From contig CM051006.1 of assembly GCA_027704905.1 (NCBI GenBank), positions 2,491,876 to 2,555,875 on the forward strand: a stretch of 64,000 nucleotides of DNA, in the 5' to 3' direction. The DNA is from Muraenolepis orangiensis. Lineage: Eukaryota > Chordata > Actinopteri > Gadiformes > Muraenolepididae. Below the pieces are notes generated by a model. The model was given only the letters and a program-made list of their open reading frames with translations, had not been told where the DNA came from and ran no database searches. A program made the position numbers and the translations under genes. Positions 34,625 to 45,217 of this stretch are shown in pieces (position 1 is the first letter of the stretch; every line of letters starts with the position of its first letter).

Positions 34625-35105
34625 GGACTGGCTCCTCCCACGTGGGGCTTCATCCCAGCAGGGGGTTTAGGGTACACTGGACCTCCTCCCACGTGGGGCT
34701 TCATCCCAGCAGGGGGTTTAGGGTACACTGGACCGGCTCCTCCCACGTGGGGCTTCATCCCAGCAGGGGGTTTAGGGTACACTGGACCGGCTCCTCCCAC
34801 GTGGGGCTTCATCCCAGCAGGGGGTTTAGGGTACACTGGACCGGCTCCTCTCACGTGGGGCTTCATCCCAGCAGGGGGTTTAGGGTACACTGGACCTCCT
34901 CCCACGTGGGGCTTCATCCCAGCAGGGGGTTTAGGGTACACTGGACCTCTTCCCACGTGGGGCTTCATCCCAGCAGGGGGTTTAGGGTACACTGGACCTC
35001 CTCCCACGTGGGGCTTCATCCCAGCAGGGGGTTTAGGGTACACTGGACCTCTTCCCACGTGGGGCTTCATCCCAGCAGGGGGTTTAGGGTACACTGGACC
35101 GGCTC
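34625..35105. repeat. 51/54-bp minisatellite, about 9 copies
   Basis: Each unit contains cctcccacgtggggcttcat, cccagcagggggtttagggt and acactgga, with or without ccggct. Unit lengths are multiples of three, so long open frames exist on both strands (for example a repeated PTWGFIPAGGLGYTGP). Every unit has a CACGTG palindrome. No gene is inferred. Confidence 0.95.
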
Positions 35106-35615
35106 CTCCCAAGTCCCACGTTGTTGACCAGTTAAGATAAATTTTAGTGAGTTCATCACAATTATGGACTGATATGGTTCACTAATAGGTTACATATTAG
35201 ATTTAAATTTGTCATTGTACAGCACAAGTAACAACAACAATTAACAATTAATCTTGTCTCACCCTTCAAATTACATTTTCCAAGTATTTGTTCTTTGTTT
35301 GGTAATTTAATTTGTGGTAATTTGCTTATACTCTATTTCTACTTTTGTGTCCAATAAGAATTACATATTTTGGGTGATTTCACACCAATAAAACTGTCAT
35401 TATTTTAAGAACTTTGACAACTTTGTAACTGTGTATAACTCGTGCTTAGAAAAACACACAATTAAGTGAAGTTATGTTGTTACTATTATTATAAAAGTAT
35501 TATAGAATACAGCGAGGCATTATGAAGCTCTAGGGCTGATCAGAGGGAGACCAACTGTTTCAGGGTCTGGACAGAGGCGCTACGACCACGTTATTGATGT
35601 GGTACCTGGGGAACT
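35106..35615. other. No gene recognised
   Basis: AT-rich unique sequence. Confidence 0.5.
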
Positions 35616-35620
35616 CTGGT

Positions 35621-36290
35621 GTCCATCCATCCATCCATCCATCCATCTTCTCCCGCTTATCCGAAATCGGGTCGCGGAGGTAGCAGCTCCAGCAGGGGAC
35701 TCCAAACTTCCCTCTCCCTGGCAACATCGACTAGCTCTGACTGGGGGATCCCGAGGCGTTCCCAGGCCAGTGTGGAGATGTAATCACCCCACCTGTACCT
35801 CGGTCTGCCCCGTGGTCTCCTCCCAGTTGGATGTGCCTGGAAAACCTCCCTCGGGAGGCGACCAGGAAGCATCCTTACTAGATGCCCGAACCACCTCAAC
35901 TGGCTCCTTTCTACGCGAAGGAGCAGCGGCTCTACTCCGAGTCTCTCACGAGTGACTGAGCTTCTCACCCTATCCCTCAGGGAGATACCAGCCACCCTCC
36001 TGAGGAAACTCATTTCGGCCGCTTGTATTCGCGATCTCGTCCTTTCGGTCATTACCCATTGCTCATGGCCATAGGTGAGGGTAGGAACGAAGACTGATCG
36101 GTAGATCGAGAGCTTTGCCTTCTGGCTCAGCTCTCTTTTGGTTACAACGGTGCGCCAAAGTGCACCCAATACCGCTCCCGCTGCACCTATTCTCCTGTCA
36201 ATCTCACGCTCCATCCTCCCCTCACTCGAGAACAAGACCCCGAGATACTTGAACTCCTTCACTTGGGATAAGGACTCCCTCCCTACTTTC
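35621..36290 (-). mobile_element. Rex3-like (RTE-clade) LINE, 3' half of the RT C-terminal region
   Basis: The minus strand, open from 36262 to 35657, reads MKEFKYLGVLFSSEGRMERE, LSIYRSVFVPTLTYGHEQWV, RIQAAEMSFLRRVAGISLRD and RWFGHLVRMLPGRLPREVF. The 3' end is ggataagcgggagaagatgg followed by (GATG)n (35621-35645), the tail type reported for Rex3. It is 5'-truncated and lacks the catalytic RT motifs. Confidence 0.85.
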
Positions 36291-37689
36291 CCAACTCTGG
36301 TGTCACCAAATATAAAAACACCAAAACAATCAAAGTATGTCTTGGGTGTGAATGAAGTGTCAATAGAAGTGGGTCCCGTGTGTCCTGTTGTGTCTGTGGA
36401 GGAACCTAAACGCTGGTGTCCTTCCCCTCACCCCCATGTTTTCGGAGTCTCCCGTGACCCCCGACGAGACACCCCTCCATCACTGTCGGACCAATAAGGA
36501 GTGTTTATCCACGGCCCGTCTCTCGCCGCGCCACCTGAGCCCATTCTGTATAACGGCCCCGGGCGCTGTCGCTCCAGATGTCTGGGACTCCATTACCGGG
36601 AGTAACCCCCCCCCCCACAGTCCTCTCATCATCCATCCTCCTCACGGCGCTCAGACCTCAGACTAGGAGATCACAAGAGATCTGATACCAGGGGACACAT
36701 TAAGACCCATCTCATCATGTCAGATTATGGGATAGACCACCAGACGAACCATCAGTGGAGGACATGTTAGATTAAAAGGTGTCGCAATCACATCACCAGA
36801 CATCACCAGACTATATAGACGTCAGACAACGAACCGTGGGCCGATGTCAGATCACCAGATGTCACATTACAAATCATCACACTGCAGATGATATAACAAT
36901 AACTTCCCATCTGGGATGAATAAAGTACATGTATTTGATCCATTTTATTGTATCTCTACCGATTATATCAGATAACCGACTATTCGATTACCAGATGACA
37001 TCAACAGACGTCACGTGACCAGATATGACCAGACGTCATGTTACCATCGGACTACAAACCATTACATTTGAAAGCATCATAATACCAGGTATGAGATTAC
37101 TAGATGTCACATTTCAAACCAGCAGATTACTGGGAGAACATGCGAGGGACCGATATTTGGTTCTAACACGAAGTAGCAGCTGATCGACGCTGAAGCTGCG
37201 TTAAAGACCTCAACACAAACACAACCACAGAGAGGATTCTGGGTAATGAGAGGCTGCTATGCTGCTGACTCTAACCTTTTATTGCTGTTTAATAAATCCT
37301 AATAAACCATTAATTAAGCAACATTAGTTCACACACTCTGCTCCCATATATATGCAGAATAGTTGATTTTGGTATTTTTAAATGTGAACAACTCACATTG
37401 CAAGGCTGAAGAGCCACTGTCTCTAATCAGACTGTCTCACAGAACCATGAAAACAATGTCTGTCTTACTGGAGAGCCACCAGGGCACAGTGGAACATTCA
37501 GAAGACGGTTTTATTTAGAGGACCTTCATAATGAAACGGAAATGTGTATTTATTAAGAGAATGTCCTTAATACAATGGAAATGTCCCGGAGTGGGATGGG
37601 ACCATGATTGACTGGAGCGATCACAGCTGAAACGGGTTATTTAATTAGCAGCCTTGAATGGGATAGGCTGAATTCCCCTTTAACAGCCC
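36291..37689. other. No gene recognised
   Basis: 36640-37140 is a diffuse, degenerate repeat of motifs such as atcaccagatgtcac. The rest is unique AT-rich sequence. Confidence 0.45.
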
Positions 37690-38140
37690 AGGTGTTCTTG
37701 TGTGTCGGGTCTGTTCGTTGGGATGCGTGTGGAGCGCAAGCCAAGCTGGGTCATCGGATCCTCGAGGAGGAAAGGAAAGGAAGTACGGAAGAGGCTCCCG
37801 CGGTGTCCTGCCTGTGTGTGCTTTAGCCTTCTGCCATAGCCTCCGCGGGAGAGAGCGGTGTCTCTCGGCGATGGAGACGCGGAAGCGGTGACGGCGGAGT
37901 GAGCGGAGAGGGAGAGGCTGTACGCGCACGGTTGGTTTTTCTGGACGTGTTGTCTGACTGCGCGGAGTGTGGAGCGAGGGTCCACGCTGTGCAATCGACG
38001 TCGTCACCTAGCTGTCTTCTGCGGGGGGGCGGTGGAGCGCTCGGAGAGCGATTTGGCCGTGTTGCCGGCGGGACAAGCGGCAGCATTGTGTACGTCGGGG
38101 GCAGAACCACCAACCACGTCCCGCTCAGACCAGAGACTGG
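37690..38140 (+). promoter_or_regulatory. CpG-rich block, candidate promoter or first exon
   Basis: About 450 bp with dense CpG (for example gcggtgacggcggagtgagc, gagcgatttggccgtgttgc), unlike any other unique part of the window. An open frame without an early ATG continues to a stop near 38150. There is a short ATG frame (METRKR) at 37871. No TATA box is obvious. It could be a CpG-island promoter of a transcript running right into the 50-bp minisatellite, or a GC-rich repeat. The strand is a guess. Confidence 0.35.
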
Positions 38141-38178
38141 AGACTCTTAATTTAGATTTTTGTGGGGACTGGATTCTC

Positions 38179-38938
38179 GGCAGTGTAGTGAGCGTGTAGT
38201 AGTAGCTCCAGGGTTCTCTTAGAGGGGTGGCAGTGTAGTGAGCGTGTAGTAGTAGCTCCAGGGTTCTCTTAGAGGGGTGGCAGTGTAGTGAGCGTGTAGT
38301 AGTAGCTCCAGGGTTCTCTTAGAGGGGTGGCAGTGTAGTGAGCGTGTAGTAGTAGCTCCAGGGTTCTCTTAGAGGGGTGGCAGTGTAGTGAGCGTGTAGT
38401 AGTAGCTCCAGGGTTCTCTTAGAGGGGTGGCAGTGTAGTGAGCGTGTAGTAGTAGCTCCAGGGTTCTCTTAGAGGGGTGGCAGTGTAGTGAGCGTGTAGT
38501 AGTAGCTCCAGGGTTCTCTTAGAGGGGTGGCAGTGTAGTGAGCGTGTAGTAGTAGCTCCAGGGTTCTCTTAGAGGGGTGGCAGTGTAGTGAGCGTGTAGT
38601 AGTAGCTCCAGGGTTCTCTTAGAGGGGTGGCAGTGTAGTGAGCGTGTAGTAGTAGCTCCAGGATTCTCTTAGAGGGGTGGCAGTGTAGTGAGCGTGTAGT
38701 AGTAGCTCCAGGGTTCTCTTAGAGGGGTGGCAGTGTAGTGAGCGTGTAGTAGTAGCTCCAGGGTTCTCTTAGAGGGGTGGCAGTGTAGTGAGCGTGTAGT
38801 AGTAGCTCCAGGATTCTCTTAGAGGGGTGGCAGTGTAGTGAGCGTGTAGTAGTAGCTCCAGGGTTCTCTTAGAGGGGTGGCAGTGTAGTGAGCGTGTAGT
38901 AGTAGCTCCAGGGTTCTCTTAGAGGGGTGGCAGTGTAG
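38179..38938. repeat. 50-bp minisatellite, about 15 copies, very homogeneous
   Basis: The unit runs ggcagtgtagtgagcgtgta, gtagtagctccagggttctc and ttagaggggt. Only a G-to-A change (ggattctctt, near 38661 and 38811) varies. The near identity implies recent expansion or homogenisation. Confidence 0.97.
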
Positions 38939-39565
38939 GGCAGCGCCATGGGTGGATCCTAGTGGGAGGGTCACCGGTGTGTACCCAGTCTGGGTTGCAG
39001 TGGTGTGCCCCTTTTGGGTTGGACAGTGTGCCCATTTCTGGGTTATACCATGTGCCCAAATTCTCGGTTACAGCGGGAGATTACTAAGGGGTAACATTCA
39101 CCTACAGAGGCTCTACACTGCCCACGTGAGCAGTAGGGGACGGAGTAAGAGTGGCGCTGAGGGAGGGTCTATAGGGGTCTTACTACCTGTTTTCATGAAA
39201 TTATATATTAATAAAGCAACCCTTATTTTTGTTTTCTCCAAGCGCACATTCTTACACAGGCGGTCATGACTGATGAGGATAGGCAGACACTAGGAGGCAA
39301 AAATGAATCCACCTTGAAAATGAATCCACCTTGCAAGACCAGTTCATTAGGAATTTGAAAGAGGGCGATGTAAAGAGAGAGCTCCAGATGTTAGTGAGAC
39401 GACAACAAGGGTAACTTTTAGCGAGGTGAGCCAGGAGGCAGAGACATTAGACAGGGAGATGAGGTCCAGGGACTGTCGGGCTTGTCGTGCTGTTCCCCCT
39501 ACAGTGGCCACTGCTGCTACGGTCGTTGACCTGGAGAAATGGAAGGAGACAATTACGACAATTAA
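38939..39565. other. No gene recognised
   Basis: Unique sequence between two minisatellites. An open frame at 38952-39269 has no recognisable content. Confidence 0.45.
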
Positions 39566-40133
39566 TGACTCCTGTATTAGTTAATACGGTATGACTCCTG
39601 TATTAGTTAGTACGGTGTGACTCCTGTATTACTTAATACGGTGTGACTCCTGTATTAGTTAATACGGTATGACTCCTGTGTTAGTTAATACGGTATGACT
39701 CCTGTATTAGTTAATACGGTATGACTCCTGTGTTAGTTAATACGGTATGACTCCTGTATTAGTTAATACGGTATGACTCCTGTATTAGTTAGTACGGTAT
39801 GACTCCTGTGTTATTTAATACGGTATGACTCCTGTATTAGTTAATACGGTATGACTCCTGTATTAGTTAATACGGTATGACTCCTGTATTAGTTAACACG
39901 GTATGACTCCTGTATTAGTTAATACGGTGTGACTCCTGTATTAGTTAATACGGTATGACTCCTGTATTAGTTAATACGGTATGACTCCTGTATTAGTTAA
40001 TACGGTATGACTCCTGTATTAGTTAATACGGTGTGACTCCTGTATTAGTTAATACGGTATGACTCCTGTATTAGTTAATACGGTATGACTCCCGTATTAG
40101 TTAATACGGTATGACTCCCGTATTAGTTAATAT
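39566..40133. repeat. 26-bp minisatellite, about 22 copies, with a hairpin in each unit
   Basis: The unit is atgactcctgtattagttaa plus tacggt. GTATTAGTTAATAC is a perfect 6-bp stem with a 2-base loop and is present in most units. Confidence 0.97.
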
Positions 40134-40478
40134 GGGTGTTGATCATATTAGTTAGTGCACATCGAATCCAGTTATGTTCACACTCTCTTCTGATTGCTGA
40201 TTGGATACCAGGTTTTCATTCACACACGATAGAGAAGCGAATGCGCATTAAATTAGGAGAAAGTTTTGTGTGAAGTGAAAGTAATGCGCATTAAAGATTC
40301 TGTTCACACACACACAGGAAGCGAAACCCGTAGTAGTTGTTTTGCTTTGCACCTGAACTAGTTACTTGAGGATCTAAACCACCTCCCCAAGTGGATTAGT
40401 TAACGCACACTAGTTGGGTAGTGAAATGCAAACCGAGAATACCGTATTTTAGCCCAGTGTGAAATGTATGGAGGAAGG
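40134..40478. other. No gene recognised
   Basis: Unique sequence with a duplicated aatgcgcattaaa motif (40238 and 40281). Confidence 0.5.
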
Positions 40479-40533
40479 TGTCACGGTTACGGTGGTTGGC
40501 AGGGGGCGTGGCCAAGCCACGTGCGCTGGCGGC

Positions 40534-40565
<32 letters not shown>

Positions 40566-41025
40566 CTGTTCACTATCACACATTGTAATTGCTAATCACC
40601 TCACCTGGGGTATATATACTATGTCTATCCGTTACCCCAGCGTGAGGTCGTTACCATATACTGCACATTGTTCTCCTGTCTGTCCTGAGATAGCCCGTCC
40701 GCCTGCCGTTCCAGCCCCTCGTCTGTTCTGATACCGGTCGCCTGCCTACTACTCGGCCGGTACTTCGCACCCGACGCCGCCTGCGGACTATCAGAGTTGA
40801 TACTTCGCACCCGTCGCCTGCCTACTACTCGGCTGGTACTTCGCACCCGACATCCCGGGACGCAGACTCCTCCCCCGTCCCGGACTACTCGTCGGTCTAC
40901 TACCTGCCGGTACTCCGCGGATCACCTCCCCGTGCACCCTTGTGTGTTGTGTGTGCTGTTTGTAAGAATAAAGCCGCTCGTATCGCCCCACTGTGTCGGT
41001 GTCTGCGTTCGGGGTCCAACCCACT
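40479..41025 (+). mobile_element. Ty3/Gypsy LTR, plus strand, 3' end damaged
   Basis: Starts TGTCACGGTTACGGTGG and has ggggcgtggccaagccacgt, an (AC)n, gggtatatatacta (TATA), the repeated cctgcctactactcggc segments, gaataaagcc (poly(A) signal) and tctgcgttcggggtccaacc. It then diverges before the expected TGTGACA. No internal region. Confidence 0.85.
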
Positions 41026-41226
41026 CAGACTTTTACTGGGGAAGGGGAAGGGCCTCTGTTGACATAATAATGGACTGCTTAATCCTGGCATGTTTTAAAA
41101 CACCTTTTAGTGACATTTTCCAAGTACTTTTTTGTCCGTTTTTTCGTGAGATATTTAAAGAAATCTGCTAAATGACACTTTCTGAATCCCACTTTTAAGG
41201 TTTTTCTTATTTTAAGGTTTTTCATA
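41026..41226. other. No gene recognised
   Basis: Short unique spacer before the CCA/CCT trinucleotide repeat. Confidence 0.5.
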
Positions 41227-41713
41227 CCTTCTCCACCACCACCACCTTCACCACCTCCTCCTCCACCACCTCCACTACCACCACCATTACACCCTCCACC
41301 ACCACCACCACCACCTCCTCCTCCACCACCTCCTCCTCCACCACCTCCACCAACACCACCACCACCACCTCCACCACCTCCTCCTCCACCACCTCCACCA
41401 CCACCACCTCCACCACCTCCTCCTCCTCCTCCTCCACCACCACCACCATTACACCCTCCACCACCACCTCCTCCTCCACCACCTCCTCCTCCACCACCTC
41501 CACCACCACCTCAACCACCTCCTCCTCCACCACCACCACCATTACACCCTCCACCACCACCACCTCCACCACCTCCTCCTCCACCACCTTCTCCTCCACC
41601 ACCACCTCCACCACCTCCTCCTCCACCAACACTACCATTACACCCTCCACCACCTCTTCCTCCACCACCTTCTCCTCCACCACCTTCTCCTCCACCACCA
41701 CCCCCACCACCAC
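41227..41713. repeat. (CCA/CCT)n trinucleotide repeat
   Basis: Mixed ccacctcctcctccacca array of about 490 bp. The minus strand reads as Val/Glu-rich open frames, which are artefacts. Confidence 0.97.
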
Positions 41714-41753
41714 GTTATAAGGTGCCGTGTTCCTCAGACTTCCTAGACTAGAT

Positions 41754-41910
41754 ACAAGATACAAGATTTTTTTATTGGCCATTTGTAACAAGTCGGAATG
41801 CTTACTCCCCATTCTGTCCCTCAGTAAACATCTCCAAAACAACACCATACAAATACAAATAATATATACAATAAAATAAACAAAGAACAAGCAGCAAAGT
41901 GACTTAAGGA
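41754..41910 (-). mobile_element. CR1/L2-type LINE, 3' UTR only, minus strand
   Basis: gatacaagatacaagatttt then ttggccatttgtaacaagtc, as at 7213 and 14850. No coding part. Confidence 0.8.
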
Positions 41911-42765
41911 GTAGAGTTTAAAGGAGACCTGACACAGAACTACTTTCATCACAGCTGAAGCTCAAACTGCAATATTATATTATTATCGCCTATAAATAAA
42001 TAGGTCACAGCAAAGAAGAAAAACAAAAGGTAATTTAAGGGGCAGTGACTAAATCTTAGTGGAGATCAGGAGCTTAACATCTTCATACTAACATCTCAAC
42101 GCGGCTATTCCTTCAGATTATGAATTGGTCCCTTCCCTGTGGTCTTGAGGCCGAGCCTTAGCGCCTTAGCATGGATAAACTAGTACCAATTTAAGTTGGT
42201 GACGTTCTACAATTGAATAACTTAAGACACTTTGATCCAAAGCAGCTAATAGTGAATTCTGAACCAGGTCATTAAGGAGCGGGTACAGGATCCCTGCTGT
42301 TACATCCCTAACCACTAATTGGAGGACATGCACGCATAATTCCTCTATTGTTGGTCTCAGAGAACTGATTGGTAATTCAATAACACCAGTTAGGGATTTA
42401 ATTTGTATGAATAATTAAGGGAAGCAATTAGCAACTCATTAGGCATTCATCAATTAAATCGCGACTGGTTGTTATTTCTCCTAAAGCGATCAGTAGTAAC
42501 AATATGATGTTATCCTTGTTTTACAGCCATGAGGCCCAGCATATAGAAACCAAGCAGAAATAGACTTCCCTTGAGACTGTTGGATACGTGCCATTTAAAC
42601 GTGTAGAAGAAGAAACCCATTGAAATCCTACCTTCACTGTATGCCAGGTGGTCCATTACAGGACCACCAGGAACTAAACAATGCAGCGTCCAATCAGATC
42701 AATCTGACAGGTGATTTACATAAAGGCTCCAGGGGGGACATCAACGCCACGTTCAGGTTGTGGAG
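41911..42765. other. No gene recognised; candidate conserved non-coding element
   Basis: 42220-42300 contains a SINE-like remnant (ccaggtcattaaggagcggg). 42300-42500 is repeat-free and rich in TAAT/ATTA cores (gaataattaagggaagcaat, tcatcaattaaatcgcgact), typical of developmental enhancers. Confidence 0.4.
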
Positions 42766-43335
42766 CGTGTTCTGTGTGGGTTCTGTGTGGGTTCTGTGTG
42801 GGTTCTGTGTGGGTTCCTTGTGTGTGTGTGTGTGTGTGTTCTGTGTGGGTTCTGTGTGTGTTCTGTGTGGGTTCTGTGTGTGTTCTGTGTGGGTTCTGTG
42901 TGTGTGTTCTGTGTGTGTTCTGTGTGTGTTCTGTGTGGGTTCTGTGTGGGTTCTGTGTGTGTTCTGTGTGGGTTCTGTGTGGGTTCTGTGTGGGTTCTGT
43001 GTGGGTTCTGTGTGTGTTCCTTGTGTGTGTGTGTGTGTGTTCTGTGTGTGGGTTCTGTGTGGGTTCTGTGTGTGTTCTGTGTGTGTTCTGTGTGTGTTCT
43101 GTGGGTGTTCTGTGTGTGTTCTGTGTGTGTTCTGTGTGTGTTCTGTGTGTGTTCCTTGTGTGTGTTCTGTGTGTGTTCTGTGTGTGTTCTGTGTGTGTTC
43201 TGTGTGTGTGTTCTGTGTGTGTGTTCTGTGTGTTTGCGTGTGTTTCTGAAGATATGTCTTCTGTGTGTGTGTTCTGTGTGTGTTCTGTGTGGGTTCTGTG
43301 TGTGTGTTCTGTGTGTGCGTGTTTCTGAAGGTATG
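42766..43335. repeat. (TTCTGTGTGNG)n minisatellite
   Basis: 11-bp-like units ttctgtgtggg and ttctgtgtgtg, with ttccttgtgtg variants, over about 570 bp. The open frames on both strands are Cys/Val- or Thr/His-rich artefacts. Confidence 0.95.
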
Positions 43336-43409
43336 TGTTCTGTGTGTGTTTCAGTAGTTGTGTGTGCCTCTGTGCATATGTTCTCTGTGTGTGTTCTCTA
43401 TGTGTGTGT

Positions 43410-43449
<40 letters not shown>

Positions 43450-43530
43450 CTATATGCACGTGTGTATGTTGAATGTGTTTTGTGAGTATGTGTGAGTATG
43501 TGTGTGTTCAGCTAGTTCTATGTAGGTGTG

Positions 43531-43567
<37 letters not shown>

Positions 43568-43749
43568 AGTGACTTCTGTGTGTGTGTGTGTCCTCTATGT
43601 GTGTGTTGTTTGTGTGTGTGTGTATTCAAAGTGTGTTTTGTTTGTGTGTGTGTTATATATGAGCATGTGTGTGTTGAATGTGTTTTGTGAGTAAGTGTGT
43701 GTTTGTGTTTAGCTTTTTCTGTGTATGTGTGTTTGTGTGTTTAGTGTCT

Positions 43750-43844
<95 letters not shown>

Positions 43845-43850
43845 GTGGAT
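43336..43850. repeat. (GT)n-rich tracts
   Basis: GT runs at 43416-43450, 43535-43565 and 43751-43842, separated by degenerate GT-rich sequence. Continues the previous array. Confidence 0.92.
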
Positions 43851-44892
43851 TGTTTAGACTCTCCTGTGTGCCTCTCCTCCCAGGTGTCTCCTTATAGCGG
43901 CTCTCAAGGCAGAATACACTTCATTGCTGAATAGGTCTGCGCCCGGAGAGTGTGCAGAGTGTCTCTGCACTGTAAGATAAATTAAGGTGGTTCAACTTAA
44001 AAATGTAAGTTAATTTGCTGCCTTAAAAACATGAGTTAACTCAAGGTCAAGATAAGCTTTGTTTCAGCTCACAAGTTATACAATTAATGATCATACATCG
44101 TTACAACTTTATACTTTGAGTTAAATAAACTTAAGATGTTACATTATGTTGTCCAAGCACCTTCTGGAACACAGTGAGCAATGATTAGAGGTAGGAAATG
44201 GACGTCAACAGACACCAGGGAACTCTGGTGACAACATGGGAAACTGAGGTAGAAAACCACATAGATGTTACAGTTTGTATCTCAAGAGTATGTTTCTAAG
44301 TCAGTGTACTCGGGCAGAGGCTTGGTCTGGCTCGATCTTCATCACCACTCTCTGGAGAACCTCCAAAGAATACTTCATGTCTTGTGGATACTCGAGATGT
44401 ACACAGTAGATACTGTGTACTGCATGCCACATCTTTTAAGTTGTGTTACACAATTGTCTCCTCGACCACAACTGCCACATTGAAGACCCATGTGGAATGG
44501 CATCCTGTTCACCTTCATAGCCTATCAGTAGGCCAACTTGCATCCCCTTCATGGCTTCATCCAGAGTCTCCCCATGAGCCTTGAAAAGCAGAAATCATAG
44601 TGAGCGTTTTCTAGTACATCTAGTCCATTTGCTGTACAAGGCTAATTTGAATGTTAATTATCATGATCCCTCCAAAAAATAGAAGCTAAAGCCTACAGAT
44701 CACAGTGTAAAAGTCACAAGAAGTGTCGGAAATAATTTAAATAGCCTCCAAAATACTCCCCTGCCCCCATATCCAATTTGGCTGCATTGCTTACCCCCGC
44801 CCCTTAAGACATATGACAGACTTATGTTCAAATGTAACAAAATGCACATCCACATAGTATTTGCACTACAGAAATAGTCTACGTAATAGTCT

Positions 44893-44943
44893 AGTAACGG
44901 TTTCTGGTTGGGATATATCCGAACCGACTTGGTCGGAACAACA
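44893..44943 (-). repeat. 50-bp L2 scrap beside an exon donor
   Basis: cggtttctggttgggatata then tccgaaccgacttggtcgga is identical to L2 sequence near 47678-47720. It lies immediately downstream of the donor of exon 44950-45039. Confidence 0.75.
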
Positions 44944-45217
44944 TCTTACATCACACATCCTGATAACATCTGACGGTTCTTCGCCAGATACGTAGTGTGG
45001 CAGACCAAGCAGAGCAGCAGTCCTCCTCTCATTTGTGTCCTACAAGACAAAGAAAGATGCAGAGATTAAAATGTTGTAGCAAACATAAAAAATGTTGGCT
45101 AATTTTATGGTCATCAGAATCTCCACTTACATCTTTCTTCAAAATGTCTTTGAGTGCCGGCTTCTTTCCAGACCTGGTTGCAGCTTTGTACACCTCCAGC
45201 AATCTTGGGACCAGGCC

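Noticed and set aside
34549..35140. A 187-residue repeat protein (PTWGFIPAGGLGYTGP units)
   Set aside because: The unit length is a multiple of three and three frames on two strands are open together. There is no signal peptide, promoter or unique flanking coding sequence.
42716..43485. Cys/Val- and Thr/His-rich frames of 205-247 codons
   Set aside because: They come from a TTCTGTGTG minisatellite and (GT)n; no unique coding sequence.
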